Shown: positions 18,441 to 27,594, counted from the first letter of the stretch. The stretch: 64,000 nucleotides of DNA from Echinicola salinicaeni (GCF_014280965.1 NZ_JACODZ010000008.1:1-64000); one strand, 5' to 3'. Notes: a model not told the origin generated them from the letters alone. A program made the numbers and translations.

Positions 18441-19760
18441 ATGAACCTTAAACACAAAAATGACAGAAGGGAATTTTTGAAAACCACTGCATTAGTAACC
18501 GGTGGTGCTATGATAAGCCCTTTTACTCTTCCAGGAGCTTATGCTGCTGGATCTGATGAAATAAAAATTGCCCTAATTGGCTGTGGTGGACGAGGAACTG
18601 GTGCTGCTTTCCAAGCATTTGGTACGGACCAAAACATCAAATTGGTCGCAATGGCAGATGCTTTTAGAGATCGATTAGATAATAGCTATGAGGCATTAGC
18701 AAAAAAAATAGGACCTGAAAAAGTACAGGTTCCAGAAGATAAAAAGTTTGTAGGATTTGATGCTTACAAAAAGGCCATCAAGGAAGCTGATGTAGTGTTA
18801 CTAGCAACACCTCCAGGCTTTAGACCAATGCATTTTGAAGAAGCTATCAAACAAGGCAAACATGTCTTTATGGAAAAGCCGGTGGCTGTAGATGCCAATG
18901 GTATCCGTAGGGTAATAGCAGCTGCTGAAAAAGCGAAAGCACAAAAATTAAATGTCGTTGTAGGCCTTCAAAGAAGATACCAAGATAACTATATTGAGAC
19001 CATTAAGCGAATTCAGGATGGAGCAATAGGTGAAGTAGTAGGAGGTCATGTTTACTGGAATGGGGGCGGTGTTTGGACTCGCGCCAGAAAACCCGAGCAA
19101 ACAGAAATGGAATACCAAATGAGAAACTGGTATTACTTTAACTGGCTTTGTGGAGACCATATCACAGAACAACATGTCCACAATTTAGACATTGCCAACT
19201 GGGTAAAAGGTGGCTATCCTGTCAAAGCAGAAGGAACAGGTGGTAGAATGGTAAGAACAGGATTGGATACTGGTGAAATTTTTGATCACCATACTATTCG
19301 ACTGACTTATGCAGATGGTACCATTATCAATAGTGAATGTCGTCACTTCCCTGGTGCTGATAATAAAGTAGATGAATCTTTTGTTGGAACCAAAGGTCGT
19401 GCCTATATGAATGCAGGTAATGTAGGCAAAATATGGGGATTAGATGGTAGTGAACTTTATAACCATGATGGCAAGGGCAATATCAATCCTTATCAACAGG
19501 AGCATAATAAGCTATTTGGCGCTATTGTAAATGGTGAATACAAATATGAAGACGCTACTAGAGCAGCGATGAGTACAATGACAGCTATCTTAGGTAGAAA
19601 TGCAACTTATTCCGGTAAGGAAATTACTTGGGAAGAGGCTTTCAACTCTGAGGTAGATCTAATGCCTGAAACTTTTGCTTGGGATGCCATGCCAAAAGTC
19701 CTTCCTAACGAAGACGGTCTTTATCCTCATGCAGTACCAGGAAAAACTAAGGTTATTTAA
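18441..19760 (+). CDS. Tat-exported Gfo/Idh/MocA family oxidoreductase
   Basis: This is a 439-residue protein. A twin-arginine signal is evident (NDRREFLKTTALVTGGAMIS). The Rossmann motif IALIGCGGRGTGAAF follows, then the family EKP motif (VFMEKPVAVD), with the C-terminal domain containing NWYYFNWLCGDHITEQHVHNLD. Such enzymes oxidise or reduce sugars or cyclitols with a tightly bound NAD(P), and Tat export fits a folded, cofactor-loaded protein. The substrate is unknown. It is co-transcribed with the SUMF1-like gene and probably acts on a sugar from the GH95 pathway. A strong terminator follows at 19957. Confidence 0.9.
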   Translation: MNLKHKNDRREFLKTTALVTGGAMISPFTLPGAYAAGSDEIKIALIGCGGRGTGAAFQAFGTDQNIKLVAMADAFRDRLDNSYEALAKKIGPEKVQVPEDKKFVGFDAYKKAIKEADVVLLATPPGFRPMHFEEAIKQGKHVFMEKPVAVDANGIRRVIAAAEKAKAQKLNVVVGLQRRYQDNYIETIKRIQDGAIGEVVGGHVYWNGGGVWTRARKPEQTEMEYQMRNWYYFNWLCGDHITEQHVHNLDIANWVKGGYPVKAEGTGGRMVRTGLDTGEIFDHHTIRLTYADGTIINSECRHFPGADNKVDESFVGTKGRAYMNAGNVGKIWGLDGSELYNHDGKGNINPYQQEHNKLFGAIVNGEYKYEDATRAAMSTMTAILGRNATYSGKEITWEEAFNSEVDLMPETFAWDAMPKVLPNEDGLYPHAVPGKTKVI

Positions 19761-19786
19761 TTATATGATTATCCGTTTTAACACCA

Positions 19787-19934
19787 GTAAACTTATTTCT
19801 CACAGCCTGTCCCGATTTATCGGGAGATTACACGGATCTACACAGATTTAATTTAGTGTTTCTGAGAGATATGTGTTCTCTTTTTAGCAAATGTTCTGAA
19901 TGGTAAAACTTACTGGTACAATTGCGGATATACA
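19787..19934 (+). repeat. Dispersed 148-bp intergenic repeat, copy 2
   Basis: This is the same element as 242-389 and has equal length. It shows exact identity over the first 43 bases, including the TCCCGAT-TT-ATCGGGA hairpin, and near identity over the last 36. It lies between two convergent genes, just before the terminators. With those it fills the 309-base gap 19761-20069. Confidence 0.85.
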
Positions 19935-19956
19935 TATTTAATTAAAACTTGATCAT

Positions 19957-19995
19957 ATAAAAGGCCATAAAACTTAAAGTTTTATGGCCTTTTAT
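19957..19995 (+). terminator. Terminator of the SUMF1-Gfo/Idh operon
   Basis: A 19-base perfect inverted repeat (core AAAAGGCCATAAAACTT and its complement) is followed by T-rich sequence. It could also act on the other strand. Confidence 0.88.
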
Positions 19996-20019
19996 TTATA
20001 ACATAATTCATTGCGCAAA

Positions 20020-20049
20020 AAAAGAGGGGAACTTCAATTCCCCTCTTTT
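20020..20049 (-). terminator. Terminator of the second Gfo/Idh gene
   Basis: A 12-bp stem AAAAGAGGGGAA / TTCCCCTCTTTT with a six-base loop is followed on the minus strand by a run of seven T. Confidence 0.88.
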
Positions 20050-20069
20050 AACTTCATGGTTGCTATATA

Positions 20070-21419
20070 TTAAATGGTTGGTTCGTAACCTTTTTCATAT
20101 TCTCTGGACCAGAGCTTTTTTGCTTCTTTGCTATTGGTGATATGACCATTTTTAGGATCACATTCCAAAACCTCCCCAGTTCTTGAAGCGATATTGGCCA
20201 AGTGGCACAATAAGGTACTCTTAGCTCCTTCATCAATAGGGGAGTTTTGTTTTTCCTTACCCCTTATGGCCTCAAAGAAATTATATACATGGGTCGTAGA
20301 TACATCACCACCACCTCCTAAAGCAGTAGCTGATTCTGATCCTTTACCATAGTTTTCTCTTACCAATTTACCACTTCGATCATATTGCTTATATCCACTA
20401 CGGTCAATAAATGCGGAACCTTCAGTTCCATAAATGATTGTTCCTCTTCCACCACCATAGGTTTTCATGGCATTTCGGCTCTTTCCATCCCACTGTATAG
20501 TTTTATTATCTTCAAATTTAAACACAGCATCCATCGTGTCGTACATGGTCCAGCCATCATCTTCCCATTGGTATTTTCCAGAATCCACTATGACCCTGTT
20601 AGGGAAATCTACTCCCAATGCCCATCTGGCTATATCTAACTCATGCGTAGCATTATTTCCTGTTTCTGCGGTTCCAAAGTCCCAACCATACCAGTGCCAA
20701 TTATAATCCCAAGTATCATGCATATATTCCTTTCTTGGAGAAGGACCTTGGAACAAATCCCAATCCAAACCTTTAGGAACTGGTGCTTTGGTTGGATTAA
20801 CTACTCTTCCTCTGGAGTTAGAATAAAAGGCAGTGGCCTTATAGACTTTTCCTAATGCACCTTCATGTATCGCATTGACGATTTCATTACTAGGGAGGGA
20901 AGAACGCTGTTGGTTACCCATTTGGATCACCTTATTATATTTCTCTTGGTATGCTACCAGAAGTTCACCTTCCCTTGGGTTATGACTACATGGCTTTTCT
21001 ACATAAACATGCTTTCCTGCTTCCACAGCCATCCAAGTTCCCGGAGCATGCCAGTGGTCAGGGGTAGCATTAATGATAGCATCTATCTCAGCATCTTCTA
21101 TCACCTTGAAGATACTGTTTTCTAATTTGGGACTATAACCCAAAGCATCTGTGAATCTTTTACCAGCCTTTTCTCTTTGGGACTTCATTACATCACAAAG
21201 GTAGACCAAGTTCACATTGGATTGAGGTAATTTAATAGGATCATAGTATGCTCCCAATCGTCTCCCTAATCCACATATTGCCACATTAAGGCGTTCATTG
21301 GCCCCTATAATATTTCCATAGCTTTTGGCTGAGAAACCCAATGCTCCCAAACTGGAAATTCCTGCTGTAGCCAAAGCCGACTTTTTGATAAATTCTCTTC
21401 TTTTATTTTTATTCTTCAT
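20070..21419 (-). CDS. Tat-exported Gfo/Idh/MocA family oxidoreductase
   Basis: This is a 449-residue protein with a twin-arginine signal (KNKRREFIKKSALATAGISSLGALGF). The nucleotide-binding motif is LNVAICGLGRRLGAYYDP, followed by ATPDHWHAPGTWMAVEAGKHVYVEKPCSHN with the catalytic EKP Lys. The C-terminal half has TWDYNWHWYGWDFGTAETGNNATHELD, typical of the large Bacteroidota and Planctomycetes subgroup. It is only distantly similar to the 18441 protein. It is encoded 141 bases downstream of the tandem DUF1080 gene on the same strand, an association that fits oxidation of a glycoside followed by cleavage of its 3-keto form. That pathway link is inference. Confidence 0.9.
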   Translation of the reverse strand: MKNKNKRREFIKKSALATAGISSLGALGFSAKSYGNIIGANERLNVAICGLGRRLGAYYDPIKLPQSNVNLVYLCDVMKSQREKAGKRFTDALGYSPKLENSIFKVIEDAEIDAIINATPDHWHAPGTWMAVEAGKHVYVEKPCSHNPREGELLVAYQEKYNKVIQMGNQQRSSLPSNEIVNAIHEGALGKVYKATAFYSNSRGRVVNPTKAPVPKGLDWDLFQGPSPRKEYMHDTWDYNWHWYGWDFGTAETGNNATHELDIARWALGVDFPNRVIVDSGKYQWEDDGWTMYDTMDAVFKFEDNKTIQWDGKSRNAMKTYGGGRGTIIYGTEGSAFIDRSGYKQYDRSGKLVRENYGKGSESATALGGGGDVSTTHVYNFFEAIRGKEKQNSPIDEGAKSTLLCHLANIASRTGEVLECDPKNGHITNSKEAKKLWSREYEKGYEPTI

Positions 21420-21478
21420 AATTAAACGGAATATTGATTTTAATTTTGGGGTTATTCTTAATTGACCTTAAAGAACAA

Positions 21479-21515
21479 ATGACCCCAAATACCAATCATT
21501 ATTGGACCTGGGGTC
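21479..21515 (-). terminator. Probable terminator of the tandem DUF1080 gene
   Basis: ATGACCCCA / TGGGGTCAT form an outer 9-bp stem with an interrupted inner stem (GGTCCAAT with AATACCAAT). The T-rich stretch after it on the minus strand is short, so termination may be partial and the Gfo/Idh gene could be read through. Confidence 0.6.
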
Positions 21516-21560
21516 ATCTTTATATCTGTCCTAAATCAACATTTATAATTTCAAATAATA

Positions 21561-22949
21561 TTACTTTAGCTCCTTGATTTTTATAGACTTAAAGCTTACC
21601 CTGTTACCATGGTCCTGTAAAAGAATATGACCTTCTGGAGCTTCGCCAAAATTTTCCCAGTTTTTATATTTACTGCCAGCTACCAAATCTCTGAATTCAT
21701 CGGAACCTCTAACATATTCTAATACCTTAACACCATTAAGGTAATGTTCCACCTTATTGTCAGGATAAACGATAACTCTTCCTTGGTTCCATTGGCCAAT
21801 AGCCTTGGTAAACCTTCCTTGCTTGTCAGCTGTAATCAAATCATATAGAGAAGATAGGGTACGGTTCCCTTCTTTACCCTTTTTAGCATCAGGATGTTTT
21901 TCATCATCTAAGATTTGATATTCAAGACCAATAGCAGATCCACTATTACCCTCACTTAGGGTTACAAAATATTTAACTCCACTATTTGCACCTTCAGATA
22001 GTTTAAACTGGAAGGATAGATCAAAAGCACTGAATTTTTCTTCAGTAACAATATCTCCATAAGTTTCAGACTCACTACCATCTGACTCCTTAATGGTCAA
22101 TACACCATTCTCCACTATCCAACCATTTGAAGGAAACTCTTCTTTATAAGCAGCTTTCCAGCCATCATGATTTTGACCGTTGAATAATAGTTTCCAGCCA
22201 TCCTCTTTTTCATAATCTGTCAAGGTATTATCAACAGTACTTACAACATAATGTCCTGCAGGAAAAGGTTTAGACTCTAGGTTTTCTGTTTTAACCTTAA
22301 TATTCTTAAAGTAAGTTTTTCTTCCTGCATGGTCAGGATTGCTACCGATGCCATGAACTTGCAACCCGATAAAACCTTCACTGTCCATATCATCAACTAC
22401 ATAAGCAACAGGCACGCCGTTTACCCAAGTTTTGATTTCATTTCCAATTGCTTCAATTCTATAGTGGTTGTATTCTCCTAATTTAAAAGCTTTTCTAGCT
22501 TCCTCATTTAAGGTCAAAGGGTATAACCAACCTCTTCTTGCTTCATCATATAATCCACCAGACCAAGCTCTCTCCTTTGGATCAGCTTCAATTTGGTAAC
22601 CATATACACGATTTTTCTCAGTATTATATTGACCTCTGGTCATTACACCGGAATTACTGGTTTCATCTTCAATTTTAAGGTCCAATTCAACGATATAATC
22701 TGAATATAACTCTTCTGTACACAAGAAGGTATTTGGGGTATTGACTTTTGAAATACCTACAATAGCTCCATCTTCAATCTTGAATTCCGCCTCTCCGCCT
22801 AGAGCTTTCCAACCATCTAAAGACTCACCATCAAATAAGGAGGTCCATGATGATTCTTTCTGAACATTCGATTCGGCCTTTTGGGAGCAGGAAAAGGAAA
22901 TTAATCCACCTAGGATTAAAGCTGCAGTAAAAGAAAATTTCTTAAACAT
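21561..22949 (-). CDS. Lipoprotein with two DUF1080 domains (3-keto-glycoside hydrolase type)
   Basis: This is a 462-residue protein. A lipoprotein signal ends at FSCSQ (Cys about residue 21). Two DUF1080 (laminin-G-like) domains follow in tandem: SLFDGESLDGWKALGG...FKNIKVK (about 36-222) and LLFNGQNHDGWKAAYKEE...FKSIKIKEL (about 255-462). Both have the N-S-G-V-x-x-R/Y core (TSNSGVMTRG, GANSGVKYFV). The family includes enzymes hydrolysing 3-keto-disaccharides and is often next to Gfo/Idh oxidoreductases, as here. It is anchored in the envelope. The two halves are only moderately alike, so the duplication is old. Confidence 0.88.
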   Translation of the reverse strand: MFKKFSFTAALILGGLISFSCSQKAESNVQKESSWTSLFDGESLDGWKALGGEAEFKIEDGAIVGISKVNTPNTFLCTEELYSDYIVELDLKIEDETSNSGVMTRGQYNTEKNRVYGYQIEADPKERAWSGGLYDEARRGWLYPLTLNEEARKAFKLGEYNHYRIEAIGNEIKTWVNGVPVAYVVDDMDSEGFIGLQVHGIGSNPDHAGRKTYFKNIKVKTENLESKPFPAGHYVVSTVDNTLTDYEKEDGWKLLFNGQNHDGWKAAYKEEFPSNGWIVENGVLTIKESDGSESETYGDIVTEEKFSAFDLSFQFKLSEGANSGVKYFVTLSEGNSGSAIGLEYQILDDEKHPDAKKGKEGNRTLSSLYDLITADKQGRFTKAIGQWNQGRVIVYPDNKVEHYLNGVKVLEYVRGSDEFRDLVAGSKYKNWENFGEAPEGHILLQDHGNRVSFKSIKIKELK

Positions 22950-23072
22950 GATTTTTCTATTTGATTAAATTATTTGAGTCTAAAAATGACAATTAAATCA
23001 TAGCTTGTCAAATAAAGGATTCAGTTTAATTACGAAATCGATTCCGATAATATTTCAAAAATATTAAAACTT

Positions 23073-23096
23073 AAAAGGCGCCGAATAGCGCCTTTT
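23073..23096 (-). terminator. Terminator of the altronate dehydratase gene
   Basis: An AAAAGGCGC / GCGCCTTTT stem with a six-base loop is followed on the minus strand by T-rich sequence. Confidence 0.82.
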
Positions 23097-23127
23097 TATC
23101 AATTATTTATAGCTAACATCTAAAATC

Positions 23128-24774
23128 TTACAATGAAACGCCTCTTTTCCATGGAATAAAATCGTCTTGGTTAAGCTCCATTGCCTTGGCCTTTAAGTTC
23201 CCACTAGCAACTTCAATTATATGTTCAAGGATTTCTTCGCCCATCTGCTCGATAGTTTTGTCTCCCGATATTACGCCACCAGTGTTAATATCTATAATAT
23301 CGGACATCCTTTCGGCCAAACTGTGGTTAGAAGACACTTTCAAAACGGGAGTAACTGGATTGCCGGTTGGCGTACCAAGGCCAGTGGTAAATAAAATCAC
23401 ATTGGCACCAGATCCTGCCATAGCAGTAGTGCTTTCCACATCATTTCCTGGCGTACAAAGTAAATTCAGTCCTGGTTTTGTAACGTATTCTGCATAATCT
23501 AGTACGTCCTCGATAGGAGAGGTTCCCCCTTTTTTGGCGGCTCCTGCTGATTTCATTGCATCAGTGATCAAACCATCTTTGATATTTCCCGGGCTTGGGT
23601 TCATATCAAAACCCGAACCTACCGCTTCTGCAGACGCAGCATATGCCCTCATCAAGCTGACAAATTTTTCAGCCGACTCATCTGTGGTACATCTATTTAT
23701 AAGCTCTTGTTCCACGCCACATAGTTCCGGAAACTCTGAAAGAATAGTTTTTCCTCCCAAAGCTACCAACAAGTCAGAAGCATGTCCTACGGCAGGATTG
23801 GCAGATATACCAGAGAAGCCATCTGAACCACCACATTCCAGACCAACAGTCAATTTACTTAATGGAGCAGGCTTTCTAGAAATTTGATCAGCCTCCGTCA
23901 AAGCCAAAAATGTTTTCTGTATGGCATTGGTTAATAAACGCTCTTCTGTTCCTTCCTTTTGCTGCTCAAATAATAAAACAGGTTTTTTGAGTTCAGGATT
24001 GATTTTCTTAAGCTTTTCTTCTAGGATAGCTGGTTGTGCATTTTGGCATCCAAGACTAAGAATCGTAGCGCCGGCAACATTTGGATTATTGATGTATCCC
24101 GCTATCAAAGCGCAAAGCATTTCTGAATCTTGCCGAATTCCACCACAACCACCTTGGTGTGTCAAAAATTTTATTCCATCAATATTCTTGAAAATCCTGT
24201 TTTTTTGGTCTTGGTCTATCGTTTCTACATTAAGCGCTGCTATCTTTTGCTTATTCCCTTGGGCATATAGCTCTCGCATCTGTTTTACAAAGGCCTTGTA
24301 TTTATTGGGTTTGGCAAATCCTAATTCTTCGATAAAGGCATCTTTCATGATTTCTATATTCCTGTTTTCACAGAAAACTAATGGAATAACTAACCAGTAA
24401 TTTGCCGTTCCAACTTGCCCATCTTCGCGATGATATCCCATGAAGTTTCTCTTATTCCATTTGCTTATATCAGGAGCATGCCAAGTTTTGCTTTCTCTCT
24501 TACCAGTAAATGCCGATGTTTTATGAGCGACATTTTCGGTTGTAAGGACTTCCCCTTTAGCAATGGGGGACATGGCCTTACCACAAATAATTCCATACAT
24601 GAAAATTTCTTCCTCAGTGGCTAAGCTTTCTTCAGCAAATTTATGCTTGGCCTTTACCGCATGTGTAAGGATGATTTCTTTTCCCTCGAAATGAATAACT
24701 TCTCCTTTTTCAAGATCCTTAAGTGCCACTAAGACATTATCCTTAGGATGAATCTTTAATATTTTATGTGTCAT
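23128..24774 (-). CDS. uxaA: Altronate dehydratase (UxaA family)
   Basis: This is a 548-residue protein. An N-terminal SAF-like domain (KILKIHPKDNVLVALKDLEKGEVI, about 1-95) is followed by the large UxaA/GarD domain from FMGYHREDGQVGTANYWLVIPLVFCENRN. Conserved pieces include FLTHQGGCGGIRQDSEMLCALIAGYINNPNVAGATILSLGCQN, LTVGLECGGSDGFSGISANPAVG, and GSGANVILFTTGLGTPTGNPVTPVLKVSSN. By family it dehydrates D-altronate to 2-keto-3-deoxygluconate. Galactarate dehydratases are related, but the neighbours KdgK and Eda support altronate. It is divergent from kdgK and shares the palindromic operator at 24794. Confidence 0.88.
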   Translation of the reverse strand: MTHKILKIHPKDNVLVALKDLEKGEVIHFEGKEIILTHAVKAKHKFAEESLATEEEIFMYGIICGKAMSPIAKGEVLTTENVAHKTSAFTGKRESKTWHAPDISKWNKRNFMGYHREDGQVGTANYWLVIPLVFCENRNIEIMKDAFIEELGFAKPNKYKAFVKQMRELYAQGNKQKIAALNVETIDQDQKNRIFKNIDGIKFLTHQGGCGGIRQDSEMLCALIAGYINNPNVAGATILSLGCQNAQPAILEEKLKKINPELKKPVLLFEQQKEGTEERLLTNAIQKTFLALTEADQISRKPAPLSKLTVGLECGGSDGFSGISANPAVGHASDLLVALGGKTILSEFPELCGVEQELINRCTTDESAEKFVSLMRAYAASAEAVGSGFDMNPSPGNIKDGLITDAMKSAGAAKKGGTSPIEDVLDYAEYVTKPGLNLLCTPGNDVESTTAMAGSGANVILFTTGLGTPTGNPVTPVLKVSSNHSLAERMSDIIDINTGGVISGDKTIEQMGEEILEHIIEVASGNLKAKAMELNQDDFIPWKRGVSL

Positions 24775-24793
24775 ATCTTTAAATATTTACTAT

Positions 24794-24815
24794 ATTGCGC
24801 AATCGATTGCGCAAT
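24794..24815. promoter_or_regulatory. Perfect 22-bp palindromic operator, LacI-like
   Basis: The half-site ATTGCGCAATC is followed by its exact reverse complement. It lies 20 bases before the altronate dehydratase start and 97 before kdgK, in their shared divergent promoter region. A central CG and nested TTGCGCAA words are typical of LacI-family operators. No regulator is encoded in the window. The regulator class is inference. Confidence 0.8.
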
Positions 24816-24911
24816 TTATGTAATTAAAAAATTAATCTGAATAAAATCAGGAGATTTTTTCTAAACAAATTTATTTTGGCTTTAATTCGGGAAATAAAAT
24901 AGAAGTTATCA

Positions 24912-25907
24912 ATGGAAAAACGGGTGATTACCTTGGGTGAAATAATGATGAGACTATCCACTCCAGGGCACGAAAGATTTGTTAATTCAAACACATTCAA
25001 TACAGTATATGGTGGTGCAGAGGCCAATGTAGCAGTATCTCTAGCTTATTGGGGACTGTCTTCAGCTCATGTCACTGCCTTTCCAAACAATGACCTAGGT
25101 AAGGCTGCCACACAGTATTTGAGGTTTGCTGGGGTGGATACCTCTTATGTATATTTTGATGAAGGAAGGATGGGATTGTACTTCGTGGAAAACGGTGCTA
25201 TGCAGCGATCATCAAAAATCATTTATGACCGCTTTGATTCTGTCTTTGCTAATTTTGATCCCAGCAAAATCAATTGGGAAGAAATATTTAAAGGTGCAGA
25301 TTGGTTTCATTGGACAGGAATTACTCCTGCTATTTCAGCATCTGCATCCCAAATTTGCTTGGAAGCCGTTACGGCTGCCCGCCAATTAGGTGTAAAAATA
25401 AGTGGGGACATCAATTATAGAAGAAACTTATGGCAATATGGTATCGGACCGCTGGATATCATGCCAAAACTAATTAATAAATGCGATTTGATTATCGCTG
25501 GTTTGACCGATTTCGAGAATTGTATGGACATTCATGAAAAGGATTTTGTGACCGCTTGTAAAAAAGCGCAGGAAAAATCCCCTTCCATCAAGTATGTTTC
25601 GACCACATACAGAACTTCTATCAGTGCTTCACACAATAAATTATCAGGAGTCCTTTGGAATGGCAAAGATCTTTTAAAGTCTACCGAGTATGATATGACG
25701 CATATTGTGGATAGAGTAGGAGGTGGAGATGCTTTTATGGCCGGACTGATTTATGGTTTGTTAGGTTCATCTGACCAAGAAGCGCTTGACTTTGCCACGG
25801 CAGCATCTGTTTTAAAACATTCCATTCCAGGAGATGCAAATTTTGTTTCAGTTGATGAAGTCAAACAGTTAGTTAAAGGAGAAAACGTTGGGAAATTATT
25901 AAGATAA
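24912..25907 (+). CDS. kdgK: 2-keto-3-deoxygluconate kinase (PfkB family)
   Basis: This is a 331-residue protein. It starts VITLGEIMMRLSTPGHERFVNSNTFNTVYGGAEANVAVSLA, the PfkB N-terminal signature with the sugar-binding GGAEANVA. The C-terminal ATP-binding and catalytic-base motif is DRVGGGDAFMAGLIYGLL. It is the expected length for KdgK. It converts KDG to KDPG with ATP, in the cytoplasm. It is followed after nine bases by eda and then the TRAP genes, a five-gene unit with the palindromic operator upstream. The context favours KDG over other PfkB substrates. Confidence 0.9.
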   Translation: MEKRVITLGEIMMRLSTPGHERFVNSNTFNTVYGGAEANVAVSLAYWGLSSAHVTAFPNNDLGKAATQYLRFAGVDTSYVYFDEGRMGLYFVENGAMQRSSKIIYDRFDSVFANFDPSKINWEEIFKGADWFHWTGITPAISASASQICLEAVTAARQLGVKISGDINYRRNLWQYGIGPLDIMPKLINKCDLIIAGLTDFENCMDIHEKDFVTACKKAQEKSPSIKYVSTTYRTSISASHNKLSGVLWNGKDLLKSTEYDMTHIVDRVGGGDAFMAGLIYGLLGSSDQEALDFATAASVLKHSIPGDANFVSVDEVKQLVKGENVGKLLR

Positions 25908-25916
25908 TAAGCAGAT

Positions 25917-26579
25917 ATGATGTTTAATAAAAGTGATATTATAGCAGCCATGGAAGAAACAGGTATGATACCTGTTTTTAATCATAATGATATTGAAGTG
26001 GCTAAAGGGGTAATTGATGCCTCATACCGTGCAGGTGTAAGAGTTTTTGAATTTACAAATAGAGGAAACAATTCCCTTGAAGTCTTCAAAGCTTTAAAAG
26101 AACACGCCAATCAATTTGAAGGTTTGATTTTGGGTATAGGAACAATTTTTAGTCCAACCGAAGTGGAAGAGTTTTTAGATGCTGGTGCAGATTTTATAGT
26201 GTCTCCTGCATTAATTCCTTCAGTCGCCGTTGTTTGTAATAAGCAAGATATTTTGTGGATCCCTGGCTGTGGGACAGTTACAGAGATTTTTAATGCCAAA
26301 GAAATGGGCGCCCAAGTCTTCAAAGCCTTTCCAGGAAATGTCCTAGGTCCATCATTTGTTTCTGCTGTAAAAGTGGTTTTACCAGAAATAAAAATCATGC
26401 CTACGGGAGGGGTAGAACCTACTGAAGATAATTTAGGAAAATGGTTTAAAGCGGGTGTAAGCTGTGTGGGCATGGGCTCTCAATTATTCAAAAAAGAGTG
26501 GATTCAAGAAAAGAAATATACTGCTTTGGAAGAACAGATTGGCAAAGCACTTACAACCATAAAGTCCCTTAAATCCTAA
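25917..26579 (+). CDS. eda: KDPG/KHG aldolase
   Basis: This is a 220-residue protein. Class I aldolase features are visible: VFEFTNRGNNSLEVF, GAGTIFSP-like IGTIFSPTEVEEFLDAGADFIVSP, the VIP/IPGC stretch (DILWIPGCGTVTEIF), the Schiff-base Lys in QVFKAFPG, and the phosphate site MPTGGVEPTEDN. It cleaves KDPG to pyruvate and glyceraldehyde-3-phosphate. Two ATGs are adjacent (25917 and 25920); either may start. It sits between kdgK (9 bases upstream) and dctP (10 bases downstream). Confidence 0.93.
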   Translation: MMFNKSDIIAAMEETGMIPVFNHNDIEVAKGVIDASYRAGVRVFEFTNRGNNSLEVFKALKEHANQFEGLILGIGTIFSPTEVEEFLDAGADFIVSPALIPSVAVVCNKQDILWIPGCGTVTEIFNAKEMGAQVFKAFPGNVLGPSFVSAVKVVLPEIKIMPTGGVEPTEDNLGKWFKAGVSCVGMGSQLFKKEWIQEKKYTALEEQIGKALTTIKSLKS

Positions 26580-26589
26580 AAGATAAATA

Positions 26590-27594
26590 ATGAGATTTAT
26601 TAGATCTAAGAAAACAATAACCCAATTTAACCTACTGGTTTTTATTATTATAGCATTACTAAGCTCCTGTAAAGGTCCAGGTGGTAAAACTGTGATAAAG
26701 TTAGGTCATGGTCTAGACACTAACCACCCAGTTCATGATGCCATGATCTTTATGGCAAAAAGAGTTGAGGAAAAGTCAAATGGACAAATGAAGGTTCATG
26801 TCTATCCTAATGCCCAGCTTGGCAATGAGCGGGAATTGGTAGAATTACTTCAAATTGGAAGTTTGGGCATGACCAAAGTATCCTCGGCGGTAATGGAAAG
26901 TTTTGCCCCAAAAATACAGGTTTTGAGTCAGCCTTATTTATTCAAGGATGATAAACATAAAGAAAGGGTACTTAATGGGGAAATCGGTAAAATGCTACTC
27001 AATGAAGGTACCCAATTCTGGTTAAAAGGACTATGTTTTTACGATGCTGGTTCAAGAAGTTTTTATACCAAGGACAAACCTGTTGAAAGCCCTGAAGATC
27101 TTGTTGGAAAGAAAATTAGGGTCATGGAAAGTAATACGGCCATTAATATGGTAAACAGTCTTGGAGGATCACCGACCCCTGTATCTTGGGGAGAGCTTTA
27201 TACAGCTTTACAGCAAGGTATTGTGGATGGCGCTGAAAACAACCCTCCAAGTGTGGTGAGTTCAAGGCACTACGAAATCTGTAAATTTTATTCGATTAAT
27301 GAGCATACTGCTGTACCGGATATGCTGATTGTCAGTACAAAGGTTTGGGAGAGATTGACTGAGAAAGAACAGCAATGGTTACAGGAAGCAGCAGATGAAT
27401 CTGCTACCTACCAATACAAAATCTGGGCTGAATCTGTTGAAGAATCCATGAAATTGTTGGAGAGTGAAGGTGTGACCATTACCTATCCAGACAAAGAACC
27501 TTTCAGAAAGGCTGTTGAGCCCCTGTATGAAACCATCAAACAGGAACAGCCAGAAATGTATGAAATCATTGAAAAAATCAGAAACCATGACTAA
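26590..27594 (+). CDS. dctP: TRAP transporter solute-binding protein (DctP family), lipoprotein form
   Basis: This is a 334-residue protein. The N-terminal hydrophobic stretch ends LLSSCKG, a lipobox, so the protein is probably tethered rather than free in the periplasm. DctP features: IKLGHGLDTNHPVHDAMIFMAKRVEEKSNG, QLGNERELVELLQIGSLGM, GKKIRVMESNTAINMVNSLGGSPTPVSWGELYTALQQGIVDGAENNP; the Arg of KKIRVME is the usual carboxylate ligand. The substrate is probably a uronate or a related sugar acid, judged from the operon. Its 3' end overlaps dctQ by eight bases. Confidence 0.92.
   Translation: MRFIRSKKTITQFNLLVFIIIALLSSCKGPGGKTVIKLGHGLDTNHPVHDAMIFMAKRVEEKSNGQMKVHVYPNAQLGNERELVELLQIGSLGMTKVSSAVMESFAPKIQVLSQPYLFKDDKHKERVLNGEIGKMLLNEGTQFWLKGLCFYDAGSRSFYTKDKPVESPEDLVGKKIRVMESNTAINMVNSLGGSPTPVSWGELYTALQQGIVDGAENNPPSVVSSRHYEICKFYSINEHTAVPDMLIVSTKVWERLTEKEQQWLQEAADESATYQYKIWAESVEESMKLLESEGVTITYPDKEPFRKAVEPLYETIKQEQPEMYEIIEKIRNHD

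Noticed and set aside
23921-24400. 159-codon antisense frame inside the altronate dehydratase gene
   Set aside because: It is opposite to a strongly conserved enzyme and has no start signal or family features.
14561-24774. A canonical SusCD polysaccharide utilisation locus
   Set aside because: No TonB-dependent SusC-like or SusD-like gene and no hybrid sensor is present, so the glycan genes here do not make a classical locus.
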